Translations under genes and position numbers: made by a program
Assembly: GCF_030295425.1 (NCBI RefSeq)
Contig: NZ_AP027081.1
Location: 1,860,001 to 1,924,000, forward strand
DNA length: 64,000 nt
Origin: Mesoterricola sediminis
Lineage (GTDB): Bacteria; Acidobacteriota; Holophagae; Holophagales; Holophagaceae
Reading direction: 5' to 3'
Shown: piece after piece, positions 41,701 through 50,166 of the stretch
How the letters are laid out: the number at the start of each line of letters is the position of its first letter
Numbering within the stretch: the stretch's first letter is position 1
Notes under the pieces: generated by a model
Told to the model about the DNA's origin: nothing
Database searches by the model: none
The model's input: only the letters and a program-made list of their open reading frames with translations

Positions 41701-44259
41701 TCAGCTATGACCCGGCCGGCCCTCCAGGACCAGTTCCACCATTTTTTCCAGCTCTCCGGCCTTGAATGGCTTCTGGAGGAACCGGGCGGGAGCCGTGCCC
41801 AGGGGGGCCTGGGCCACCTCCCGGCTCGTGAAGCCGCTCACGAGGATCACCGGGACCTGGGGCGCGAGGGCGCGGATCCGGCGGAAGGCCTCGTTCCCGT
41901 CCATGCGGGGCATGGTGATGTCCAGGAGCACGACGTCGAAGCGGCCATGTCCGGCCTGGAACAGCTCGACGGCCTCCAGGCCGTCCACGGCCTCCGTCAC
42001 CTCCAGGCCCCGCCCCGCGAGAATGCCGGAGAGGACGCTGCGCACCATGGGATCGTCGTCGGCCACCAGGGCGTGCCCCGCCAGGCGGTGAGGGACCTGG
42101 GCGCGGCCCGGTTCGGGGGCGTCCTCCGCCGAGCCGGCGCCGGACGGCGGCAGGAGGATCTCGAAGGTGGTGCCCTGGCCGGGGCGGCTGGAGATCCGCA
42201 CCCCGCCCCCGTGGCCCTTGATGATGCCCAGGAGGGCGGAGAGGCCCAGGCCCCTGCCCGTGGCCTTGGTGGTGAAGAAGGGGTCGAAGATCCGCTTGAG
42301 GGTCTCCGCGTCCATGCCGCAGCCCGTGTCCGTCACCCGCAGCCGCACGTAGGGACCCGGGGCCAGGCCCTGGCCGGGGTAGCCGGCCTCCAGGGCCCGC
42401 GCGTCCAGGTCCGCGGAAGCCGTCTCGATGGTGATGCCGCCGGGGGTGTCGCCCAGGGCGTCGGAGGCGTTGGTCACGAGGTTCATGACCACCTGCTGCA
42501 GCTGGGCGGCGTCGGCCAGGACGGGGGGGAGGACCGGGGCCAGCCGCAGGTCCAGGGCCGCCTTCTTGGAGATGGAGACCGACAGCAGCTCCGCCATGTC
42601 CGCCACGACGCGGTTGAGGTCCAGGTGCTCCACCTTGAAGCTGCCCCGGCCGGAATAGGCCAGCATCTGGTGGGCCAGCTCCGCGGCGCGGAGGATGCTC
42701 GACTCGGCGCGGCGGAGCAGGGGCTGGGCCTCGCTGCCGGCGGGGATGCTCTCCTGCGCCAGGTTCACGTGGCCCAGGATGGCCGAGAGGAAGTTGTTGA
42801 AGTCGTGGGCGATGCCCCCGGCCAGGACACCCAGGCTCTCGAGCTTCTGCCGGTTGCGCACCGCCTCCTCGGACCGGAGGCGCTCGGTGATGTCCCGCAG
42901 GGACACGACGACGCAGTCCTGGCCCTCGATGGGCTGGGCCATGGCCAGCATGCGGGCTTCCACGTGGATGTCCCCCTCCGCCCGGAAGACCACCGTCTGG
43001 AGGCGGTGGGTGGCCAGGGCCTGGTGGATGCCGGCGAGGAAGGCCGAGGCGGATTCGGGGGGGAGGGCGTCGCCGGCGCGGGCGCCGGGAAGCAGGGCCC
43101 GGTCCAGGCCCAGGACCGTGCTGTGCCGCCCGTACAGGGTCAGGATGCGCCCCTGGGCGTCCACCACGGCGAGGGGGTCCGGCGCCGCCAGCGCCATGGC
43201 CTCGGTGCGGGATTCCTGCTCCCGGAGCTGGTCCGTCATGCGGAGCGCCATGAGGCGGGCCCGCTGGCCGGTCTGGGCCAGGGAGGTCATGAGGCCCCAG
43301 AGCAGCAGGCTGATGAGAGCGCCGCTGAGGAATACGCCCGAAGGGATGATCCACCTCTGGCTGCCGAGCCAGGGGGGCCGGGCCCGCAGTTCCAGGAGCC
43401 AGGTGCGGCCGCCGACGGGGATCTGGATCGAGGTCCGGGTGCCGCCCGGGGACAGGTCGCCGCCGTACACGACCTGGGGGGCCTCGCCCGGCCCGCCGAG
43501 GTCCAGGATGCGCACTTCGACGTGGCGGAGCAGCCGCCGGCCCAGGGATTCCTCGACCAGTCCCCGGGCGCGGAAGACCCCCGTGATGCAGCCCAGGAAG
43601 GCCGCCCTGCGCGCCTCGAGGGTCTCCGGCGATCCCCGGTAGATGGGCACGCGCATGAGCAGGCCCAGGTCGGGCCCCGGATATTGGAGCACCTTCATGG
43701 GCCCGGTCAGCACCAGGTCCCCGGCGTCCCGGGCCCGGTCGATGGTGGCGGCCTGGAGGGGCAGGACCCGGGTGTCCATGCCCACGGAGGTGAGGTTGGT
43801 CTCCCGCGGCTCGGCGAAGAGGATCACGAAGTGGCGGTCCCGGTCCCCGGGTGGGCGGATGGCGAAGCCGGGGTCGCCCATCTCCTTCCGCAGCCGGGTC
43901 TCGGTGGCGGTCCGGTCCGCGCCGGGGACCTCGATGGCGTAGGTGACCGCGAGGAGGCCCGGGTGGCGGGACCGGAGGTCGAGGGAGGCGAAGTACTGGC
44001 GGAACTGCTCCCGGCTCAGGTTGAGGCTGGCGTGGGTGTGGGCCCGGAAGCCCAGGAGCAGGTCCCGGTAGGCCAGCATCGTGTCGTCCAGGTCCTCCCG
44101 GGCGTTGGCGGCCTCCGCCTCCAGCCGGGCCGCGGTCTGGCGCACCAGGAAGGCGCGCACCCCCAGGGCGCTCGCGAGGGCGGCGCCCAGGCCCAGGGCC
44201 AGCACCAGGCCGGCGATGCCGGGCCTCCGGTGCAGGACACGCTGGTCGAGGGGGTTCAC
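41701..44259 (-). CDS. CHASE-domain hybrid sensor histidine kinase with receiver
   Basis: 852-residue membrane kinase. A first helix (about 14-36) is followed by a periplasmic CHASE-type domain (about 75-290), a second helix, a PAS domain, HisKA with GIAHDFNN, HATPase with DTGCGMD and GLGLSALLG, and a C-terminal receiver with VVLLDITMPRMDG. GTG 44259 overlaps the cinA stop (GTGA). The built-in receiver lets it phosphorylate itself; no output gene is adjacent, so the partner is elsewhere. The ligand of the CHASE domain is unknown. Confidence 0.88.
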   Translation of the reverse strand: MNPLDQRVLHRRPGIAGLVLALGLGAALASALGVRAFLVRQTAARLEAEAANAREDLDDTMLAYRDLLLGFRAHTHASLNLSREQFRQYFASLDLRSRHPGLLAVTYAIEVPGADRTATETRLRKEMGDPGFAIRPPGDRDRHFVILFAEPRETNLTSVGMDTRVLPLQAATIDRARDAGDLVLTGPMKVLQYPGPDLGLLMRVPIYRGSPETLEARRAAFLGCITGVFRARGLVEESLGRRLLRHVEVRILDLGGPGEAPQVVYGGDLSPGGTRTSIQIPVGGRTWLLELRARPPWLGSQRWIIPSGVFLSGALISLLLWGLMTSLAQTGQRARLMALRMTDQLREQESRTEAMALAAPDPLAVVDAQGRILTLYGRHSTVLGLDRALLPGARAGDALPPESASAFLAGIHQALATHRLQTVVFRAEGDIHVEARMLAMAQPIEGQDCVVVSLRDITERLRSEEAVRNRQKLESLGVLAGGIAHDFNNFLSAILGHVNLAQESIPAGSEAQPLLRRAESSILRAAELAHQMLAYSGRGSFKVEHLDLNRVVADMAELLSVSISKKAALDLRLAPVLPPVLADAAQLQQVVMNLVTNASDALGDTPGGITIETASADLDARALEAGYPGQGLAPGPYVRLRVTDTGCGMDAETLKRIFDPFFTTKATGRGLGLSALLGIIKGHGGGVRISSRPGQGTTFEILLPPSGAGSAEDAPEPGRAQVPHRLAGHALVADDDPMVRSVLSGILAGRGLEVTEAVDGLEAVELFQAGHGRFDVVLLDITMPRMDGNEAFRRIRALAPQVPVILVSGFTSREVAQAPLGTAPARFLQKPFKAGELEKMVELVLEGRPGHS

Positions 44260-45515
44260 GGTGAGGTGGGCTCTGCCTGGTTGGGAAGCAGCATACGCCG
44301 GAGCAGGTCCAAAGCCCAGGCCGCGCCGCGGTTCTGGAGTTCGAATCGTCCGCCTGCCAGGTTGAACCGCCGGCATTCGGTGCCGGCGGCCCCGGCCACG
44401 GCCACGAAGCAGGTGCCGATGGGGGCGGGCCCGTCCTTGTCCTCGGTGGGACCGGCGTTGCCGGTGACGGCCAGGCCCCAGTCGGCGCCCAGGCGGGCCC
44501 GGATGCCCTCGGCGAGGGCCCGGGTGACGGGCTCGCCCACGGTGCCGTGGGCCTGGATGAAGGCGGGATCCAGGCCGGCGAGGGCGGCCTTGGAGGCGGC
44601 GGTGTACACCGTGGCGCCGCCCAGGAAGGCGGTGCCGGCGCCCGGCACGGCGGTGATCCGGGCCGCGAGGTTGCCCCCGGGCATGCTCTCCGCCACCGCG
44701 AGGGTCTCGCCGCGCGCCAGCAGCAGGTCCAGGACCGCGTTCTCGATGCCGCCCTCGGGGCCGACGAAGGCCAGGTCCGGCCCCAGGTCCCGCCGGAAGT
44801 CGGCCAGGGCCGCCTCCAGGGCGGCGGGGTCGGGGCCGCTGGCCAGCAGCTCCACATGGTGGAGGCCCGCCAGGATGGTCCAGGCCAGGTCGCCGTGGCG
44901 TTCCCGCGCGGGGCGCGTGCGCTCCTCGAGGGCGCTCTCGGGCACCGAGCCGAACACCATGCGCAGGGTCCGCCGGGGCTGGCTGGCCCAGGGCGCGAGC
45001 CGGGCGGCCACGTGGTTCTCCCACATGATCTTCATTTCCCGGGGCACGCCAGGGAAGAGGATGATCCGGCGGCCGGGGTGGCCCGGCGGGTCCTCCCAGT
45101 AGACGCCGGGGGCGGTGCCCGCGGGGTTGTGCAGGGGCACGGCTCCGAGGGGGATGAGGGCCTGCTTGAAGTTCGCCGCGGGCGGCACCCGGTTCCGGGC
45201 GGCGTAGAAGTCCAGGATGGCCTGGCGGGAGGCGGGGTCCTCCACGAGGGGGGCGCCCAGGATCTCCGCCCACACCTCCTTGGTGAAGTCGTCGAAGGTG
45301 GGCCCGAGGCCGCCGGTGCAGAGGATGACGTCGGAGCGCTCCAGGGCCTCCAGGAAGAGGGCGCGCAGGTCCTCGCGGTCGTCGCCCACGGCGGTCTTGC
45401 GGTGGAGCCCCAGCCCCATCTCCGCCAGCCTCTGGGCGAGCCAGACGGAATTCGTGTCGAGGCGCGGGGTCTCGAGCAGTTCGGAGCCGATGGCGAGGGT
45501 CTCGATGCGGAGCAT
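44256..45515 (-). CDS. cinA: CinA-family protein (ADP-ribose/NMN-related)
   Basis: 419-residue protein with the N-terminal MoCF-like domain (TGGLGPTFDDFTKEV near 67-81) and the C-terminal CinA domain (ESMPGGNLAARIT, TGNAGP). Full-length CinA proteins hydrolyse ADP-ribose and the C-terminal domain can deamidate nicotinamide mononucleotide, helping to recycle NAD. The name comes from competence-induced expression in streptococci, which need not apply here. The sequence is complete and of normal length. Confidence 0.9.
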   Translation of the reverse strand: MLRIETLAIGSELLETPRLDTNSVWLAQRLAEMGLGLHRKTAVGDDREDLRALFLEALERSDVILCTGGLGPTFDDFTKEVWAEILGAPLVEDPASRQAILDFYAARNRVPPAANFKQALIPLGAVPLHNPAGTAPGVYWEDPPGHPGRRIILFPGVPREMKIMWENHVAARLAPWASQPRRTLRMVFGSVPESALEERTRPARERHGDLAWTILAGLHHVELLASGPDPAALEAALADFRRDLGPDLAFVGPEGGIENAVLDLLLARGETLAVAESMPGGNLAARITAVPGAGTAFLGGATVYTAASKAALAGLDPAFIQAHGTVGEPVTRALAEGIRARLGADWGLAVTGNAGPTEDKDGPAPIGTCFVAVAGAAGTECRRFNLAGGRFELQNRGAAWALDLLRRMLLPNQAEPTSP

Positions 45516-45623
45516 GGCCCTAGCCTAGCGCCAACGCGGGGCCTCCGGGCCGCCGCCGGATGTTTTTTTCCCCGGCCCGGGCGGGGTGCGCCTGGACCGG
45601 GGAAAAGGACGAACGTCTGGCTT

Positions 45624-47657
45624 CTAGGCTTCAGCCAGGGCCTTCTTGCGGGCCTCGACCACCTTGTCGGCGTCCCGGCCTTCCAGTTCCTGGAGGTGGT
45701 GGAACGCCCAGGTGAAGGAGCCGACGCCCTGGGTCTGGCTGCGCAGTTCGACGATGATGCCCTGCAGCTCGGACTGGGGCAGGTAGCCGTCCACCACGTC
45801 CCAGCCTTCCCAGCCGGCCTTGGCGTCGAAGCCCAGGATCTGGCCGGCGCGGTGGCTGGTGATGATCTTCTGGGCCTTGCTGGTGTGCTCGGAGGGCACG
45901 GAGATGTGGATCTCCACGATGGGCTCGAGGAGGACCGGGTTGCACTGGGGCAGGCCCTCGACCATGGCCACGCGGGTGGCGGCCTTGAAGGCCATTTCGG
46001 AGGAGTCGACGGTGTGGAAGCTGCCGAAGAAGAGCACCGCCTCGACGTCGACCATGGGGAACCCGAGCGGGCCCTGCTTGGCGAATTCGAGGAAGCCGTT
46101 CTCCACGGCGGGGATGTACTGCTTGGGCACGACGCCGCCCACGATGGTGTCGCTGAACTTCAGGCCCTCGCCGCGGGCGAGGGGCTTGAACTCGATGTGG
46201 ACGTCGCCGAAGGCGCCGTGGCCGCCGGACTGGTGCTTGTAGCGGCCGTGCTGCTTGATGGGCTTGCGGATGGTCTCGCGGTAGGGGATCGTCGGCTGGG
46301 AGGAGGTCACCTCCACGCCCCAGCGGCGGATGCGGTCCAGGGCCACCTTGAGGTGGATCTCGCCCTGGCCCCAGATCACGCGCTCCTGGGTCTCGGCGTT
46401 CTGCTCGAGGGCGAAGGAGGGATCCTCGTCCAGGAGGCGCTGGATGGCGGTGGAGAGCTTCACCTCGTCGCCGCTCTTGGCGCACTTCACGGCCAGGGCG
46501 GTCATGGCCTGCATGGGGGCGGGCCAGGCGATCTCCGGCGGGTTGCCCACGGCCAGGACGGCCCCGGTCTTCACGCCCTCCATGCGGCCCAGGGCCACGA
46601 TCTCGCCGGGGCCTGCCTTGAGGACCTTCTCCTGCTTCGCGCCGAAGGGCTTGGTGATGCTGCTGGGGCGGCCGGCGGAGAACGTCATGCCTTCCGACAC
46701 CTCGCCGCTCCAGACGCGGGCCAGGCTCTGCTTGCCCACGTGCTGGCCGTAGACGGTCTTCCACACCTGCACCACCGCGTCCTTGCCGGGGACGATGCCC
46801 AGGCGCCGGGCGGTCTCGCCGGCCTCGGGGGCCTCGTGGCGGAGGAGCTTGAGGAGGCGGCGGACGCCGAGGTCCTTGTCGGCGGAGCCCAGGAGGACGG
46901 GGACGATCTGGTCGCCCTTGAAGCCCTTGGTGAGGGTCGCGTAGACCTCCTCGCGGGTGGGGACCTGCTCCTCCAGGAGCTTCTCCATGAGGGCGTCGTC
47001 CAGGGAGCTGATGGCCTCGAGCATCTCCTGGCGGGCGATCATCGCCTCGTCCTTGATGGTGTCGGGGATGGGGATCTGCTCGGAGGGGTGGCCGGGGTTG
47101 GCCTTGAAGGCGCGCTCCAGGCTGAGGTCCTCGTAGCCGGTGATGAAGGAGCCGGCGTGGATCGGGTACTCGCGCAGGACGAGGGGGTGGGGGCTCATGG
47201 GCTGCAGCGCGCGCAGGGTCTCCGCGATCTTGCCGGGGTCCGTGAGGTTGTCCACCTTGTTGAGGAAGATGGTGTGGGGAATGCCGTGGTCGTCCAGGAA
47301 CTTGAGGATGGGGGCGGCCATGGGCGCGCGGGTCGGGTCGGCCTCCACCACGACGACGGCGGCGTCGGCCACCATCAGGGCGTTGGCGGATTCCTGGCTG
47401 AACTCGACGGAGCCGGGGCAATCGATGAAGGTCCAGGTCTCGTCCAGGTAGGTGGTGGCGGCGACCGAGGCCTCGACGCTCATCTGCCGGGCGCGGGCCT
47501 CGGGGGCTGCATCGCCCACGGTGTTGCCCTCCTTCACCGTCCCCTTGCGGGGGATGGCGCCGGCGGCGTGGAGCAGGGATTCAAGAAGGGTGGTCTTTCC
47601 GGACATGTACGGCCCGACGATGGCCGCGACCCGGGGTGCTGAGGGGGGCTTTGACAC
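45624..47657 (-). CDS. Elongation factor G-like GTPase (divergent EF-G paralogue)
   Basis: 677-residue translational GTPase with EF-G domain order. The P-loop is GPYMSGKT (15-22), G3 is DCPGSVEF (79-86) and G4 NKVD (133-136). In canonical EF-G the G3 motif is DTPGHVDF; here Ser83 replaces the catalytic His, and the switch I ERGITI motif is absent. Domains II-V are present (for example RYKHQSGGHGAFGDV in domain IV). A family of EF-G-like proteins with this GPY-SGKT and DCPGSVEF wording is known, so it is not decay. GTG 47657 has AGGAGA upstream. Likely a recycling or stress factor rather than the main EF-G. Confidence 0.88.
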   Translation of the reverse strand: MSKPPSAPRVAAIVGPYMSGKTTLLESLLHAAGAIPRKGTVKEGNTVGDAAPEARARQMSVEASVAATTYLDETWTFIDCPGSVEFSQESANALMVADAAVVVVEADPTRAPMAAPILKFLDDHGIPHTIFLNKVDNLTDPGKIAETLRALQPMSPHPLVLREYPIHAGSFITGYEDLSLERAFKANPGHPSEQIPIPDTIKDEAMIARQEMLEAISSLDDALMEKLLEEQVPTREEVYATLTKGFKGDQIVPVLLGSADKDLGVRRLLKLLRHEAPEAGETARRLGIVPGKDAVVQVWKTVYGQHVGKQSLARVWSGEVSEGMTFSAGRPSSITKPFGAKQEKVLKAGPGEIVALGRMEGVKTGAVLAVGNPPEIAWPAPMQAMTALAVKCAKSGDEVKLSTAIQRLLDEDPSFALEQNAETQERVIWGQGEIHLKVALDRIRRWGVEVTSSQPTIPYRETIRKPIKQHGRYKHQSGGHGAFGDVHIEFKPLARGEGLKFSDTIVGGVVPKQYIPAVENGFLEFAKQGPLGFPMVDVEAVLFFGSFHTVDSSEMAFKAATRVAMVEGLPQCNPVLLEPIVEIHISVPSEHTSKAQKIITSHRAGQILGFDAKAGWEGWDVVDGYLPQSELQGIIVELRSQTQGVGSFTWAFHHLQELEGRDADKVVEARKKALAEA

Positions 47658-47823
47658 GGGTGTCTCCTTGGTATGTCACAGAGGTAGGGATTTCCAGCCA
47701 GTGTCCCTACTCGGACCCGGAATGGCAACCCAAAATCCCCGGGCCCGCGCCCCCCTTGGAGACAGGCCTCCGGCGGGGCTGGAGAGCCCGTCTCAACAGG
47801 GCTTCAGGCGCCCGGATGGACCT

Positions 47824-48507
47824 TCATTCGCTCAGTGAGAAGGCGTCGCGGATCTCCGCGCCGGGGTAGCGGGTCCGGAACCAGGCGTCCAGCTCCGCGG
47901 GGCTGTTGAAGAGGTGCTCGGCCCCCGCCGCCTTCAGCTCCGCGGGGCCGCCGTACCCGTAGGTGACGCCCACGGGAATGAGGCCGGCGCCGCGGCCGGC
48001 CGTCATGTCGTCGCCCCGGTCGCCCACCATGTAGCCCCCGTCCAGCGCCACGCCCTGGGTGCGGAGCTGGGCCAGCACGTCGGCCTTCCGGGCCTGGGGC
48101 GCCTGGGGCGTGGTCCCGCAGACGGCCTCGAAGCAGAGGAGGAGGTCGAACTCGTGGAGCACGCGGCGCGCGAACTTCGTGGGCTGGACGGTCACGAGGT
48201 AGAGGCTGTGCCCCTGGCGCTTCAGCCGGGTGAGCATGAGGGGGATGCCCTCGTACTCCCGCTGCTTGGCGATGCCGTCCGCCTCCACATGGGCCCAGTA
48301 GCGGGCGAAGGCTTCGTCCACCCGGGCCGGCGCCAGGCCGGGGAGGCTGGCGACCAGTTCGCGGGGGGGGTGGCCGATGAACCGGGCCACGTCGGCGCGG
48401 GCGGGGACGTCCAGGCCCAGCTCGGCGCAGGTCCTGCCCAGGCAGTGCTCCATCGCCCTGAGGGGATCGACCAGGGTGCCGAAGAGATCGAAACAGATCA
48501 AACCCAT
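47824..48507 (-). CDS. HAD-superfamily phosphatase (phosphoglycolate phosphatase-like)
   Basis: 227-residue HAD-IA hydrolase. Motif I is CFDLFGTLVD (Asp7 nucleophile, Asp7-x-Phe-x-Thr form), motif II TVQPTK, and motif IV VGDRGDDMTAGRGAG. The cap domain lies between about residues 16 and 85. It resembles Gph/PpaX proteins but the substrate is not determined. It lies 43 bases after the pyrophosphatase gene, so the two may be co-transcribed. Confidence 0.85.
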   Translation of the reverse strand: MGLICFDLFGTLVDPLRAMEHCLGRTCAELGLDVPARADVARFIGHPPRELVASLPGLAPARVDEAFARYWAHVEADGIAKQREYEGIPLMLTRLKRQGHSLYLVTVQPTKFARRVLHEFDLLLCFEAVCGTTPQAPQARKADVLAQLRTQGVALDGGYMVGDRGDDMTAGRGAGLIPVGVTYGYGGPAELKAAGAEHLFNSPAELDAWFRTRYPGAEIRDAFSLSE

Positions 48508-48550
48508 GCACGTCCTCCTTTGGGATGGGGCCGCCGGGTTCGCCGCTTGG

Positions 48551-49066
48551 CTAGTGCCGGTAGGCCTGGATGCACTCCTCGATGAACTCTAGGGCTTCTT
48601 CCTTCCCCTGCCACCCCCGGCTGACGACATCTTTCGCCTCGAGGTTCTTGTAGGTCAGGAAGAAGTGCTCCACCTCGCGCAGCAGGTGGGGCGGCAGATC
48701 GGCCAGGTTCTGCACGTGCATGTAGTTGGGATCGGTGAGGGCGACGCTCAGGATCTTGTCGTCCTGGCCCTTGTCGTCGGACATGCGCAGGATGCCGATG
48801 GGCCGGGCCTCGATGATGGTCCCGGGATAGGTGGCGCCCACGATGAGGACGAGGATGTCGCAGGGGTCGCCGTCGGGGGCCAGGGTGTGGGGGATGAAGC
48901 CGTACTCGGCGGGGTAGTGCAGGGGCGAATAGAGGACGCGGTCGACCTTCACGAGGCTGGTCACATGATCGATCTCATACTTCACGCGGGACCCGTAGGG
49001 AATCTCGACGACGGCGTTCACCACGTTGGGCGAGAGTTTCCCGGGTCCGATCATGTGCAACGACAT
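48551..49066 (-). CDS. ppa: Inorganic pyrophosphatase, family I
   Basis: Hydrolyses pyrophosphate in the cytoplasm and pulls biosynthesis forward. The 171-residue product has the signature DGDPCDILVL (65-74) with metal-binding aspartates, EIPYGSRVKYE at 21-31 and YGFIPHTL. The length is normal for the hexameric enzyme. It lies 32 bases after a histidine kinase gene. Confidence 0.95.
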   Translation of the reverse strand: MSLHMIGPGKLSPNVVNAVVEIPYGSRVKYEIDHVTSLVKVDRVLYSPLHYPAEYGFIPHTLAPDGDPCDILVLIVGATYPGTIIEARPIGILRMSDDKGQDDKILSVALTDPNYMHVQNLADLPPHLLREVEHFFLTYKNLEAKDVVSRGWQGKEEALEFIEECIQAYRH

Positions 49067-49098
49067 GGAGCCTCCAATGCTGAATCATGGTCTCACAT

Positions 49099-50166
49099 TC
49101 AGAGACCGGCGGGGAGGCGCAGGTGGACCTTGGTTCCCTGGCCCTGGCGGCTTTCGATGTTCATGAGCCCCGAATGAGCCATCAGGATGCGATGGCTGAC
49201 CGCCAGGCCCAGGCCCGTGCCGCCCCCGAACGTGGTGTAGAACGGGTCGAAGATCCGGGCCAGGGCCTCGGCCGCGATGCCGCAGCCGTTGTCCTCCAGG
49301 GTGAGCCGCCAGTGGGCGCGGCCCTCCAGGGTCTCCTGGGCGGCGCGGAGCACGAGGCGGGGGGCCTCCCGCCCCTCCAGGGCCCGCAGGCTGTTCTGCA
49401 CGAGGTTCACCCCCACCTGGCGGAGCAGGTCGGGGTCGGCCGTCCAGGAGGCCCGGGCGGGGATGCGGTTCTCCCATCCGACGTCCTCGGGCAGGCCGCT
49501 GGCCTTGCGGATCTCCTCCCAGAACTCCGCCAGCGCGAAGGGCCGGGCCTTGGGCACAATGTCGCGGGAGAAGGTCAGGGTGTTGGCCACCAGGGTGTTC
49601 AGGCGCTCCACGCTGGCCTGGATGTGCTGGGCCAGCTCGGCCTGCGCCGGCATGTGGGCCAGGTCCTCCACCAGCATGCCCGCGAAGAGGCTCAGGCTGC
49701 CCAGGGGGTTCCGGATCTCGTGGGCCAGTTCCGCCGCCATGAGGCCCATGGCCTGGAGGCGCTCCTCCCGGGTGGCCTGCTGGGCCTTGAGGTGGGCCTC
49801 GGTGACGTCCCGGAGGGTGATGATCTGGCCGGTGTCGGTGGGGCGGTTCTCCTGCTCCATGAACCGGTCCTCGCCGTCCTGGGTGCGGAAGCGCCGCAGG
49901 CCCTCGGGGGCCTGGGGCTCCCAGGGGGCGGGGCCGTCCAGGAAGACGCCGTCCAGGCCGCGGTTGCGGTTGGTGAACCGCAGCTCCCCGTGGACCCCCA
50001 GCACCCAGATGGCGTAGGGCACCGTCTCCAGGACGGTCTGGAGCTCGTTGCCCAGCTGCTGGAGCTGGCCCTGGAGCGACTCGTACTTCTGCTGGAGCTG
50101 CTCCGAAGCCTGGGTGAAGGCCGCGAAGGCCTCCATCAGCTGCTGGGGCTCGGGCAGGACGCTCAC
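49099..50166 (-). CDS. Soluble PAS-domain sensor histidine kinase
   Basis: 355-residue kinase without membrane helices. A short coiled coil (about 10-45) and a PAS domain (about 45-125) precede HisKA with ELAHEIRNPLGSLSLF and HATPase with DNGCGIA and GTGLGLAVSHRI. GTG 50166 overlaps the stop of the HEAT-repeat gene (GTGA). There is no receiver and no response regulator gene nearby. Its coupling to HEAT and HD genes suggests they act in one signalling pathway. Confidence 0.85.
   Translation of the reverse strand: MSVLPEPQQLMEAFAAFTQASEQLQQKYESLQGQLQQLGNELQTVLETVPYAIWVLGVHGELRFTNRNRGLDGVFLDGPAPWEPQAPEGLRRFRTQDGEDRFMEQENRPTDTGQIITLRDVTEAHLKAQQATREERLQAMGLMAAELAHEIRNPLGSLSLFAGMLVEDLAHMPAQAELAQHIQASVERLNTLVANTLTFSRDIVPKARPFALAEFWEEIRKASGLPEDVGWENRIPARASWTADPDLLRQVGVNLVQNSLRALEGREAPRLVLRAAQETLEGRAHWRLTLEDNGCGIAAEALARIFDPFYTTFGGGTGLGLAVSHRILMAHSGLMNIESRQGQGTKVHLRLPAGL

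Noticed and set aside
41545-45102. A 1185-residue plus-strand open frame opposite the hybrid kinase and cinA
   Set aside because: Both minus-strand genes have full domain sets; this frame has none.
45567-45606. Inverted repeat TTTTCCCCGG/CCGGGGAAAA as a terminator after the EF-G-like gene
   Set aside because: The T-run lies before the stem and an A-run after it in both reading directions, so the order is wrong for an intrinsic terminator.
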